Part shown: in pieces, positions 1 through 13,125 of the stretch | Numbering within the stretch: the first letter of the stretch is position 1 | Layout: each line of letters opens with the position of its first letter | Assembly: GCA_021613535.1 (NCBI GenBank) | Contig: CP075493.1 | Coordinates: 5,704,001 to 5,768,000, forward strand | Direction: 5' to 3' | Length of the DNA stretch: 64,000 nt | Source: Adineta vaga | Lineage: Eukaryota; Rotifera | Translations under genes and position numbers: made by a program | Notes under the pieces: model-generated | What the model saw: only the letters and a program-made list of their open reading frames with translations | Databases searched by the model: none | What the model was told of the DNA's origin: nothing

Positions 1-82
1 TTGAAAATAAACAATTGAAATCATTATCGATCAAATATGTTCTTTCTATTTTCAGATAGACATTTTCGTTATTTTGTATCAC

Positions 83-445
83 ATGGCAACCTCATCATCA
101 TCATCAACAACAACAACATCAACGACAACTGAAACAAAACAATCTTCACGAGAAAATCCTCCGATTCTCGTGTTAGGATTAAATAATCCAACAGAAAATG
201 GTCCACGTGTACGTTGGACAGAAGAAACAATTGATAATGAACATATGAACAAAAAGAAGTCGAAATGTTGTTGTATATATACCAAACCACATGATCCACA
301 GTTGGATGATAATCAAACGGACGAAGAAAAAGAATTCGATAATTGTCAACATTGCCGATATCATACAGAGTCCGATTATGCTGCTAAAACCGAAGATAGA
401 CAAGCAAAGATCAAATTAGTTATTGGAAAATCAGATACTTCTTAA
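83..445 (+). CDS. PPP1R11: Protein phosphatase 1 regulatory subunit 11 (inhibitor-3)
   Basis: Single coding exon of about 120 aa. The diagnostic PPP1R11 core is present: an RVRW segment corresponding to the PP1-docking RVxF-type motif, then DNEHMNKKKSKCCCIY, which is almost invariant in the family, and an acidic stretch followed by further Cys/His residues (NCQHCRYH). The family binds and inhibits PP1 catalytic subunits in nucleus and cytoplasm; vertebrate PPP1R11 also has E3 ligase activity attributed to the Cys-rich part. The N terminus is a Ser/Thr run, low in complexity. I chose the ATG at 83; a TTG nine bases upstream is in frame but not a plausible start. An acceptor-like TTTTCAG ends at 55, so the 5' UTR begins at 56. 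The stop at 443-445 overlaps an AATAAA. The next gene's leader starts only 87 nt later, suggesting co-transcription. Confidence 0.93.
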   Translation: MATSSSSSTTTTSTTTETKQSSRENPPILVLGLNNPTENGPRVRWTEETIDNEHMNKKKSKCCCIYTKPHDPQLDDNQTDEEKEFDNCQHCRYHTESDYAAKTEDRQAKIKLVIGKSDTS

Positions 446-450
446 ATAAA
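445..450 (+). terminator. Poly(A) signal overlapping the PPP1R11 stop
   Basis: AATAAA begins on the last base of the TAA stop codon, giving an extremely short 3' UTR. Cleavage would have to fall in the ~80 nt before the RpS17 acceptor at 530-531. Confidence 0.5.
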
Positions 451-529
451 AACTAAATGTTCCAATAATTTATTTCTTAACAAATTAAAATCTCATCGTG
501 TAATCTTCTTTTTATTCTATAATTTTTTT

Positions 530-531
530 AG
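530..531 (+). promoter_or_regulatory. Acceptor-like AG upstream of RpS17 (possible trans-splice site)
   Basis: A T-rich tract ending TTTTTTTAG lies 42 nt before the RpS17 ATG and only 85 nt after the PPP1R11 stop. No upstream exon of RpS17 is visible in that gap. Spliced-leader trans-splicing is known in bdelloid rotifers, so this is a good candidate; an ordinary 5' UTR intron cannot be excluded. Confidence 0.5.
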
Positions 532-572
532 ATTATCTCGTTATTTTTATCTTTGAAACTTAACCAACAACC

Positions 573-1034
573 ATGGGTCGTGTTCGTACAAAAACAATCA
601 AGAAAGCATCACGTCAAATTATCGAGAAATATTACACAAAATTAACACTCGATTTTCACACTAACAAACGTGTTGTCGAAGAAATCGCGATTATTCCAAC
701 GAAACGTCTTCGAAATCAAATCGCTGGTTTCATTACACATTTAATGAAACGTATTCAAGCTGGACCTGTTCGTGGTATTTCAATTAAACTTCAAGAAGAA
801 GAACGTGAACGACGGGATAACTATGTTCCTGAAGTTTCAGCACTTGAACCTCAAACAATGATCGCAATCGATCAAGATACAAAGGACATGTTAAATGCAT
901 TCGATTTCAAAAATTTAAATAACGTTAGTGTACAAGAAAGTAATGATCAACAAAATCAACAACAAGGTGGAAATCAACGTGGTGGTCATGAACGACAACA
1001 AGGTGGATATGCTCGACGAGCTGGTTTTCAATAA
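573..1034 (+). CDS. RPS17: 40S ribosomal protein S17 (eS17)
   Basis: Intronless CDS of 153 aa. The first ~120 residues match eS17 almost position by position: start [20 protein letters not shown], then [36 protein letters not shown] and [12 protein letters not shown]. It is a structural protein of the small ribosomal subunit. The C terminus is longer than the usual ~135 aa and ends in a Gln/Gly/Arg-rich tail (about residues 125-153) that is not part of the conserved fold. No internal splice signals are needed. Poly(A) signals AATAAA follow at about 1184-1189. It sits between PPP1R11 and ACER, all on the plus strand. Confidence 0.97.
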   Translation: MGRVRTKTIKKASRQIIEKYYTKLTLDFHTNKRVVEEIAIIPTKRLRNQIAGFITHLMKRIQAGPVRGISIKLQEEERERRDNYVPEVSALEPQTMIAIDQDTKDMLNAFDFKNLNNVSVQESNDQQNQQQGGNQRGGHERQQGGYARRAGFQ

Positions 1035-1183
1035 AGACAACGTCGAAAATCAAGCGATTAGAAAAGCAAATGCCAAACGAGAAAATAAAATTCATCCCAT
1101 TCAATTAACAAATAATAACAATCTAGCAAAAAATGCATTTGCTTCATTGTTTTTGCTTTGTTTTTGTATGAAAATTATCATCA

Positions 1184-1189
1184 AATAAA
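1184..1189 (+). terminator. Poly(A) signal of RpS17
   Basis: AATAAA about 150 nt after the stop, followed by a second ATAAATAAA-like run and an A-rich tract. Confidence 0.55.
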
Positions 1190-1281
1190 ATGGGATAAAT
1201 AAAAAAAAAACTAACAACAAAAATTTCTTCTAAATTTAATGCTCGATTTCTTTGAAAGATCATTGATTTAGTCTTTATTTT

Positions 1282-1283
1282 AG
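1282..1283 (+). promoter_or_regulatory. Acceptor-like AG 7 nt before the ACER start
   Basis: TTTATTTTAG ends at 1283 and the ATG starts at 1291. The space back to the RpS17 poly(A) signal is under 100 nt and shows no exon, so a trans-splice acceptor is the simplest reading. Confidence 0.5.
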
Positions 1284-1290
1284 ATTTAAA

Positions 1291-2660
1291 ATGTATTTAA
1301 CAACATTTGAATCGAAAATTCATTCTAATTCAATAGAAAAAAATCCATTTCGACTTGGATCAAGTCAAGTCGATTGGTGTGAACCAAATTATGTTGTTAA
1401 TGAATATATAGCCGAATTTTGGAATACAGTAAGTAAACAAATCGAAATTATTCTTAATATCGGAAAACTAATCTTACGCTTTACTAATAATCACTCGAAC
1501 AATAATTAAAAGTATATTTATATTGCAGGCTAACATACTAAATCATTCATTTATAAGGTAACATTCTGACTTGTTTTCCGTTTTTATTTTTGGAATTTGC
1601 TCTATTTTTACCCATATGAATGCATGCTCATTTGTTACTCCTGCTTGCTATTTTAATAATGGAATAGTGTGGTTTATTTGACTAGAAGTTGTTTTTCTTC
1701 TCCTCATTTCAAATAAAATATGAAATGTCTATATGAAAATTGCCCTTTCTTTGTTAAGATATCCAATGTGTTCTTCTTCTTGGTACCACCAATAATGATT
1801 TATCTCTTTCAACCATATTCGAAACGAGTAGCCAATGGAATTATGATATTATGGATTATATTAATTATTATTGGTATTGGTTCAGTTTACTTTCATGCTA
1901 CACTAAGTCTCGTATGTTTTATAACGATGCTGATTGTAAATAAAAAGTTTCATTCACTGATTTGTTAAGGTTGGACAATTAGTTGATGAAATATCCATTC
2001 TTTGGGTACTTACAACTGGTTATGCACTCTTTTTACCAAGCATTTATTTACCACAATCATTTCGTGTTCAACGGTATGTTCTTTAAATGATCTATTTTCA
2101 ATTTTTCAATCAAATCTGATTTGATTTAGACATAGATTTGTTTATACATGTATTCTTTTTGCTATTGTAATTACGTGTTTATCATTTGTATATCCATACG
2201 CTAATGCATTTGCACTGATGATACTTGGTTTACCTGCAATTGGTTTCATTATAATACATTTAAAACGGTACGAAATTCATATGATAAGATTTCTCTTTCG
2301 ATTGAACTCTTTTTGTTTAGTTCTGACAATTCTCGTATAAAAAGTCTCGGCCTTCATTGTTTTGGTATGTGGCTCATGGCAGTTACAATCTGGATTTGTG
2401 ATCGAATGTTTTGTTCATTTTGGCTTGCAATATCATTTCCTTATTTACATGCTATTTGGCATGTTTTAATTTTTTTTAGTAGTAACGAAGCTATCGTTGT
2501 TTGCGGTTATTTAACAATTAAACATCAAAATCCGCAAGCTAATCTTCATTTACATTATTGGCCTAATGAACAATGGAGTTGGTTTAGATTACCTTATTTG
2601 AAATTTCATGATGATAGTGATGTTAACAATGATAATTTATCGACAAAATCAATTGTTTAA
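1291..2660 (+). CDS. ACER: Alkaline ceramidase
   Basis: Five exons: 1291-1428, 1759-1911, 1970-2073, 2130-2267, 2321-2660. The product is a multi-pass membrane protein of the CREST/ACER family, which hydrolyses ceramide to sphingosine and fatty acid in ER/Golgi membranes. Family motifs appear in order: DWCEPNYVVNEYIAEFWNT near the N terminus, SVYFHATLS (zinc-binding His), CDRMFCSFW (catalytic Asp region) and FPYLHAIWHV (two His), then YWPNEQW near the C terminus. Exon 1 joins the second exon as NT-ISNVFF, matching the animal enzymes, so the 330-nt first intron is real although unusually long here. It contains a 29-nt AG...GT-bounded segment (1529-1557) that is not used in this model. The Asp/Glu-rich C-terminal tail looks cytosolic. 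Confidence 0.93.
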
Positions 2661-3121
2661 TGTATTATTTTTTTCTTCTTCTAGGCATCTATCTGTATTA
2701 TAGCGTTTAACAAGTATCACTGTGATGGAAATCTGTATTAAAAAGAATTTTCTTATTGTTTTGTTTTTTTCGTAGTTCAGTATTTCTAACATATACGCAA
2801 TTTTATTCTTCCATTAATTTTAGTTTCTTTTCTACTTGTAAACAGTTGTTCATTAGTGAATTGTAGTTGTGTGAATATTTCGTATGTTTGATAATAATAA
2901 TAAATAAAAGATAAAGAAAATCATGTTGTTCTGATATAAAATGACATGAAAATTGCGATAATAACTCAACAGACTGCAGAGTGGTGAGTCAGAATAAGCT
3001 CGAAGAATATTTTTGAAAGATTATGGAGAAAGAATTTATATTGTTTCGTTAAAATGCAATAGAAAATCAAATGATATGTCACATATATATTCACATGATA
3101 ACAAAAAAAAGGCAATCTAAA
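2661..3121. other. Convergent intergenic gap, ACER to Rab-like gene
   Basis: No coding potential seen. Holds the ACER 3' UTR with an ATAAATAAA poly(A) region near 2901-2910, and the 3' end of the minus-strand Rab-like gene. Confidence 0.6.
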
Positions 3122-3886
3122 TTATACAGCTATTATCACCCCAACATCCCGAACTAGATTCTTTCCAATTACTTTTCCTTTATCATAGCCACCATAAACA
3201 GGAATTATTTCTTTTTTGCTTTTATGCGATAGTTCTATTCGATTTGTATGTGCTACCAACATTTGTGTAAAACCAAAGAAACACTTTTCAACATTTTCGT
3301 TTGTTTTAGAACTTGTTTCCAAAAATGATAAGTTATGTTTTTCTGAGAAATTTTTAATCATATCTTGTGAAACCATACGTCGTGATATTAAATCAGATTT
3401 TGTACCAATAAGAAAAACAGGTGTTTGATCTGGACAATAGCGTTTGACTTCTTCGAGCCAATTATTTACATTACGAAAACTTTCTAAATCTGTTAAATCA
3501 AAACAGAGTACAACACCATTGGCATTACGATAGAAAGATGAAACAACACATTTAAAACGATCTTGACCAGCTGTATCCCAGACTTGTAATTTACATCGTT
3601 TTGAATCAACATCAATGGTTCGAATTTGAAAATCTACAAGGAGATACAATTAGAAATGTTATTTAAACATAAAGATTGGATACATACCAACACCAATTGT
3701 AGCTACATATTCTGTCGAAAAATAGTCCTGAGAAAAGCGCTGTAAAATTGTAGTTTTTCTAAAAGAATCTATAAATTTTTGAAAGAATATGCTTACAAAA
3801 AGTACATACCCAACTCCACTATCACCGATAATTAAGATTTTAAATAAATAATCGAATTCAACATCTGTTGTATAGTTATATGTCAT
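3122..3886 (-). CDS. Rab-like small GTPase lacking C-terminal cysteines
   Basis: Three exons on the minus strand: 3810-3886, 3688-3758, 3122-3633, giving 219 aa. It has the Rab fold: FKILIIGDSGVGKTT P-loop (intron 1 splits it), TIGVDFQIRTID switch I, WDTAGQDRF switch II, GTKSDL and ETSSKT guanine-binding motifs. The sequence is closest in style to Rab1/8/35, but differs from consensus: D for E in WDTAGQERF, T for N in NKxD, S for A in SAK. The protein ends in VGVIIAV with no CC or CxC, so geranylgeranylation is not predicted from this model. A missed last exon is possible: in the +1 frame the same DNA encodes two cysteines just before a stop. A vesicle-trafficking role is expected from the family only. 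Confidence 0.85.
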
Positions 3887-4059
3887 GATTGTAGAAGAGA
3901 AGAATATGTTTTTTTTCTGGTTAGTATTACATTTGGTTTTATAGGTTCAGTATAAAAGCCACGTTGATTAAATTGTCGACGTGGACAAGTAGGTATAGAT
4001 GTGACTCAACATGTTGAGTCATTCATACGTTCTTTCGCAATTCTGTCATGAGAATTAAA

Positions 4060-4740
4060 ATAGTGCTTAATAAGATATCGAGTCATACTTATGACTTTCC
4101 TGGCGGTGACATTATTTCGTATTCATATTCACTTTCTATACCGAACTATTTCAACAACTGATTGGTACATCGATTTGCAGATGACCTAGCTTTAGTTCTT
4201 AGTGGTACAATAGAAAATAAATTCTCGTTTAATATAATACAGTTAGAAAAAAGATGCTGAGAAAGTTATGAAACAACTCGAGCTATTTTCGAACAACATG
4301 ATACTACCGGTTAATATTTCTATAAGTATTTAGGAGTAAACATATCAGTAAAACTAGGATGGGAGATATATATATATAAATGGCAGGCTTAAAAGTATAA
4401 GTAAAATACATAATGGAATGAGAATAATATTTAAAAGTATTAAAAAGTGCGACATTAAAATAAGAAAAAAATATAACTAGCACATGCACTTCCCCATTAT
4501 TTATGATTATTTAGTACTTGATTTCTCTTCTAAGAGAGACAACAAACAGAGATAGCCCACAAATATTGTACTAGGCTACGTATAATACACAATATTCACG
4601 GTTGGGATGATTGTACCATATTGGTTATCAGTAAAGAGAAATCTTTATATGACTACCTTTTTTCTTACTGACGTAAACTATCTGTTCATTCGCTATTAGC
4701 AGATGAAGCTCGTTCCTTTCAGCTAACATATTAAGAAAGA
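4060..4740 (+). mobile_element. Degenerate non-LTR-type reverse transcriptase fragment
   Basis: Translation across the plus strand gives RT pieces interrupted by stops and frame changes. At about 4175-4205 the catalytic FADDLALVL block (active-site FADD) is readable after LVHR. Further on come QLELFSNNMILP near 4275-4310, KYLGVNIS near 4325-4350 (the GxxLG-like block after the RT palm), and near 4595-4660 a GWDDCTILVISKEKSLYDYL segment of the post-RT region. At least three stops and two frame shifts lie within it. Ends are not defined and no target-site duplication or poly(A) tail was recognised. It is a dead relic, not an active element. Confidence 0.7.
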
Positions 4741-5173
4741 AAGAAATATATTTATCTATAAGTACTTCTTGACCATATGAGAATATCGTGTCTTCTATTT
4801 CTCTTATTTTATATAATAGGCGTTATTTTTTCTCAATGTGCAATATGCGTGAAAACGTTGTAAACATAGTTTGTATGTCTGTTCGTAAATATTATTGTAT
4901 CCTTTTAAATTTGTGAACCAAAAATATGGTACAATAAACTGAATATTAAAAAAAAAGTCATTTTTATCACTTAAAATCTTCCTACGTATGATCTAATCGA
5001 TTTCATGGTACATCGATAATATTGTCAGTTTCTTTTCTATCAATCGATGTGTGTATTCATTTATAAAAGATAGTTTTTTTTTTATATTCTAATTTTTAAA
5101 AAAACATCCGTTTTATTGTATGAACAAAAGGAAAAAGATTTGACATATACATGAAAAACTCGTCTTATTTACA
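4741..5173. other. Intergenic, AT-rich
   Basis: No gene seen. Contains T- and A-runs and the 3' UTR of the minus-strand TAF10 gene. Confidence 0.5.
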
Positions 5174-5745
5174 TTATGTATAATAAAATGTTTTTTTCAC
5201 ATTGATTCCATATTCATCAAGAACATGTGTTAAATCATTGAGTGTTAAGGTTTGATTCGTTGATGAAATTGGTTTTTTGCTATTCACGGCATTGGCCAAT
5301 TGTTCAGTCGTTGATACAGTTGCTTCTGCAGTCGAAGACTGAGCATTAGCAGAAGCTATTGGAGTGGTCGTTGCTGGAGCTGGTGCTGGTGCTGCCGTCG
5401 TCGTTGCTGCTGCTGCTGCTGGTCGATTACTTGATTTTTCACGTAATTTATGTAATTGATGACAATCATTAATAATGTCTAGAAAATGCAATTATTTCTT
5501 CTCTTTTTTTTTATCTCTGTCATTCTTTTACCTGACATAAATTTTTGTACAGAAACTGAAAGTAATTTAACTAAACGATCATCCTCTGTTTGTAATCCAC
5601 ATTGTCTCATATAAAATTTTGTCACTGTTTCTGGTATAACTGGTGTAAATTCATCTAGTGTTGATGTAAATTTATTTAATTCATCATCATCAATTACGGA
5701 TTCATCATTATTTATCGATAAGGAATTTCCAATACTTTCAGTCAT
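5174..5745 (-). CDS. TAF10: Transcription initiation factor TFIID subunit 10
   Basis: Two exons on the minus strand, 5532-5745 and 5174-5478, with a 53-nt intron; 172 aa. The histone-fold part is clear: FTPVIPETVTKFYMRQCG, then DDRLVKLLSVSVQKFM joined to SDIINDCHQ, and the C-terminal block LTLNDLTHVLDEYGINVKK ending in FYYT, all as in animal TAF10. TAF10 is a shared subunit of TFIID and SAGA. Between the two conserved halves lies an Ala/Thr/Pro-rich insert (about residues 88-140) of low complexity. The ATG at 5743-5745 follows an acceptor-like TTTCAG by 5 nt (AG at 5751-5752). The upstream minus-strand gene TMEM205 ends 147 nt before this start, consistent with a two-gene operon. Confidence 0.94.
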
Positions 5746-5892
5746 TTAATCTGAAATACAGAATTCATTCTTTTTTTTTCATAGGAAATATGTTATCCAA
5801 AAGATAGGAGAGAAAAAGAGGAAGGACAAGACAAAAGTTTCATATGGTTGTTTATCATTATGTTAAATGTGGAAATGGATTCTTGACTTTTT

Positions 5893-6786
5893 TTAAAGTA
5901 CAAGACATCGATCAGCAAGAAAATAGAGATGATACCATTGAACACCATGATAAAGAAGACCTGAAACCATGGATACTGAATGAAATAAATTGAATTTATT
6001 GTTAATAGCACGATATTTCGGATCATTACGAGCTAATCGTTCAATATCATCACCGGTCTAGAAATGATAAAATTCAAGAATATTTATTGATAAACAAATA
6101 AATCTTACTTTAGCTGCTTGTAAAAATTCAATATTATTTCGGTCGAACATTAAATTTGTTACTAATGGATTAAGAAGAAGACTATTCGCTTCAGCTGCTA
6201 CCAATGCAGCAATCAATGCAATACCCTATTCGAGAAAAAAATGTAGATTATTCAAAGAAATTGTTTGCTTTTAAATCTTATATACCAATTTGTTTGCTTC
6301 TTTTGACCAGGTTGAAAATGGATGACGAAGTAAAAATGTTCCTAAACTTAAACTAGCAAATATAGTTGACGAAGAGAAATACACTGTTGATAAATGTGAT
6401 TGAACTGTAGCGAATTCCTGACGTGTTAACATACGTTGAACAGCACGACCTAGTCAAGAAAAATTCTCTTCTAATGAAAAAAGAAAATAATGACCTTACC
6501 GTGAACGGCAGTTATCCAAAAACTAATACCAAATCCACCGGCCACACCGAGTAAATGTAAAAATGACACATTAGGTGATGAAGGTATTGGTTTGTTTTGA
6601 GAAAAAGCGTAACCAACATAACCTAATGCACCGAGTGATGCAAGAAATGATGGAGCTAAGTACCTAAATAGAGAAGAAAACAATCGAATAAATAACGTTT
6701 TCATTAATGACTAACCAAGCTTGTGGCCATGTTTTCTTATAAACATCATGAATTGTATCTTCAATTTTGCTCACTTGTGCACCCAT
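5893..6786 (-). CDS. TMEM205: TMEM205-like transmembrane protein
   Basis: Five exons on the minus strand: 6716-6786, 6500-6663, 6286-6449, 6109-6225, 5893-6057; 226 aa. The TMEM205 domain (DUF4149) is recognisable: FWITAVHGRAVQRMLTR, FATVQSHLSTVYFSSST, EANSLLLNPLVT, then the charged ERLARNDPKYRAINNKFN stretch and a final hydrophobic HSVSMVSGLL segment, giving about four membrane helices. Human TMEM205 has been linked to cisplatin resistance and secretory traffic; the molecular role is unclear. Compared with vertebrate proteins there is an extra N-terminal hydrophobic region (about residues 25-50), and the start MGAQVS fits an N-myristoylation consensus. It is followed at 147 nt by TAF10 on the same strand. 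Confidence 0.88.
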
Positions 6787-7196
6787 TGTTGAAAATAAAG
6801 TTTTGATTAAAAGGACGAAGTTATACTTCTTAAATAGAAATAAAAAAAGATGATGAAATCAACATTCATGAACTAAAATTATTCATGTAGTCCAAAGGTA
6901 CGTTAATTTAGCGACACCTTTGTTCTACTACAATTAAAGATAAAAATTTACTACGAAACTATTTCCTACTCTAGTCTAGTAGAATACTACGGGTGATAAA
7001 ATGAATCCTCCTTTATACATCAAATCCATAGTTTACATATATATCCATGAAATAGAACAGCATCTGATTGGTCGAGATTAAAACCAATTAAAGTGATTTC
7101 GATTAGATAGGATAGGATTATTGAATAATAATAATATCAGATCAGATCAGATCCAATGCTTGATCGAGAACAAAAAACGAGCTTTAATCAAACAAG
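6787..7196. other. Divergent intergenic region
   Basis: Lies between the TMEM205 start (minus) and the broken dehydrogenase (plus). No ORF. A short direct repeat of ATCAG occurs near 7136-7152. It should hold the TMEM205 promoter, but no core element is evident. Confidence 0.4.
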
Positions 7197-8230
7197 ATGT
7201 CTGCATCACAATGAAAAATAGGTTTTCTCGGTCTTCGAACAATGGGTAGTGCAATTGCAAAAAATATTCTTAACAAACGTTTTCAACTTGCTATCTGTCA
7301 ACCATAATAATGATGAGCTAATCTATATATGGAAAAGATGAAAATTTCAATGTTCAGGAATCGATTGGAAAAGGTGTACGTGTAGCAGCAATTCCTCGAG
7401 AAACTGTTAATGATGCAGATATCATTATTAGCTGTCTATACGATGATAAATCATGCTTCAAGACTGCTCACGGTATGTTTGTTGATTGAATCGTGAAAAA
7501 TCGAATAATATTAATTTGATCTATTCGGGTTTTTTTCATTAGGTGAGAATGGTTATCTAGCTGGTATGAAGAAAGATGCTATACATATAAATACAACAAC
7601 TATTACTCCAAAAGCAGCAATGGAACTTCAAAAATTACATGAACAATATAACGCTCATTATATTGCTGCACTTGTATATATTCTCTTGTTTTTTTTGTCT
7701 CAATAATACGAAATAAGAAGGTCTTCTTCTACTTAATTTAGATTATCGGTCGTCGAGAAGTTGCTCGTGCAGGTAAACTGAGTAGTTTTTTAGGCGAAAA
7801 TCGTCAAGCAATTGACCGTGTTCGACCTATAATTGATTTTTATTCGGGTGGGTCGATTGCCATCGTTGGCGACGAGCCTTCCCAAGCAAATGTCATTAAA
7901 TTAACAGGAAGTATGATAATTCTAACGAATATTTCACTCTTTAGTCAAATATATGTATTAAATGAACGACGAAATATCAATCATGACATCACGAGTCAGA
8001 TAATAAAAATGTTCTATTCTCATGCAGGTATACTATCCTATGAAGAACGTATACGAAATCGAAATTATGAAGCACCAATTGAAGGAGTATATGGGGTAAA
8101 CGGAGGATTGAAAGATATCAATGCAATATTAAATACTGGCCATGAAACAGATGTTCAATTATCATTTTGTCAAATAGTGAAAGAACAATATCTTTCAATA
8201 ATCAATCATGATCTAAAAGATAAAGATTGA
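7197..8230 (+). pseudogene. 3-hydroxyisobutyrate dehydrogenase-like gene, disrupted
   Basis: A beta-hydroxyacid dehydrogenase (NAD-binding Rossmann plus helical domain) is readable in four pieces: 7197-7308, about 7345-7472, 7543-7673 and 7742-8230. The first reads MSASQ, an in-frame TGA at 7212-7214, then KIGFLGLRTMGSAIAKNI. Frame is lost after AICQP, where TAA and TGA codons follow, and is regained at GKGVRVAAIPRETVNDADII. Later pieces keep HINTTTITPKAA (the family's substrate-loop region), IIGRREVARAGKL and the presumed catalytic Lys in NVIKLTGS, and are open to the TGA at 8228-8230 with good GT-AG introns. The second Gly of the cofactor GxGxxG loop is Arg (GLRTMG). Two lesions plus this change argue for a pseudogene; the downstream open frame suggests recent decay. 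Confidence 0.75.
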
Positions 8231-9104
8231 TCTGCTTTAGTTGATGCTCCAAGAATACATGCTGAGAAATTTTCATCTTTCAAAAAAAAAACGTAATCAG
8301 TTTTGATGAGAAAATAGTTAAATATACAAGTTGCAATCTCGTACGTTAATTCATCGATTATTTTTATATTCGACTTTTATCTATTTCAATAATAAGAGTA
8401 TTAACAAATATTATATCATTTTTTTCGGAACATTTGAAAGAATATCGAATGAAAACTGAGAGTAATCAACAATCTTCCAAACAAATCTTGAGAAACATGA
8501 TATCGTTTATTTTTCTTCCGTTATCAAATTTAAAGTACATTTGCCATTTACATTTATTATCAACGATAAAATTTAAATCTGATTTCTTTCGAAACATACA
8601 CAACACTATATTCATTTTTCTTATTTCTAAATTAGTTGAAATCAATTTCTGAGAAAATATGTACCACATTCTTTGTCTCTTTTGCGTTTGATTTTCTTTC
8701 TCTTATCTACGAATCGATTGTATTCTCTTTTCTTGTTAGTATAGATGGTCGATGTATGTCGTCATCCAGGGATCAGCGTTTTATCAATAACATACATATC
8801 CACACGTTAGAATATCTGATTCTATGTTTATTCTTTCTTTTCTTCATAGGGATGATAAAAAGGTCACTCTAGAGTAAGATGAAAGTCATATTCAGTTTAG
8901 AATTATAATTAAGAATAGAATTTTAGTGTTGATTTTGGAACTATAGATTATAGTGAGTGTAGAATATAAACTTTTGTTTGTTTTTTCGTTCTATTTTGAT
9001 TGTGAACTTCGAATTGAACTATTATTTATTATGTACAATTTTATTAATCATTCCATATTTTCATAAATAATAGAACGATATTCACTTTCTATTTGTTTTA
9101 GAAT
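8231..9104. other. Intergenic, CTP synthase upstream region
   Basis: No convincing gene. Several short ORFs lack family features or codon signal. An acceptor-like TTGTTTTAG (AG 9100-9101) lies 3 nt before the CTP synthase ATG. Confidence 0.5.
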
Positions 9105-12500
<3,396 letters not shown>

Positions 12501-13125
12501 TTGTCTGAGGCAACCTATATTGATGTTAACACATCTATATAAAATGTTCAAGAAAATAAAATAAAACTTTCTTGTCTTCCGATGAAAATCTATTTGTTCG
12601 ATGTTGATTGATTTAATTGATATAGATCTATATCCTTTGATTTTTATCAAAATTCCGTGTATGATTTTAAATTCTTTGAGTTGTTTAATATTGAGTATGT
12701 CTCCTCTTACGAGGAATACTTAAAAAAAGAAAAAGAGAAAAGAAAGAAAAACATTTTCAGAAAAAAAGCAATGACCTTCTTTTCGGCTTTCTTTTTCATA
12801 TGAGTGAAATACTTGAGTTTCATTGCTAAGAAAGATTGAGTTTTTTATTTGAAGCATTGGCAAATACATGATACTTTTCTTTCTCTCTCTCTCTCTTTTT
12901 AAATATTTCGACTTTGTTTGATACAATCTATAGCCATTTGCTTGATGAAAGACGATCTTTCGATTAATTTTATATAATCATCAATAATTATTGTTAGTTT
13001 TATTATTCTTATTTGTTTTGAAATTGGAAGATAGAATACACACTCGTACAGACACACCTTGATTCTTTACGGTTCACACGAAAAAAAAGGAGGAAAAAAG
13101 TGTCAACTATATATCGTTCATTCGT
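12501..13125. other. Convergent intergenic gap
   Basis: CTPS 3' UTR with AATAAA at 12555-12560, then AT-rich DNA with CT/GA-rich runs near 12730-12750 and 12880-12900. No coding region recognised. Confidence 0.5.

Noticed and set aside
7212-7214. In-frame TGA as a selenocysteine codon
   Set aside because: The position is not catalytic in this family, and the frame breaks again about 95 nt later; a pseudogene is simpler.
8434-8872. Overlapping short ORFs upstream of CTP synthase
   Set aside because: Several frames are open at once because the DNA is AT-rich; none shows a domain.
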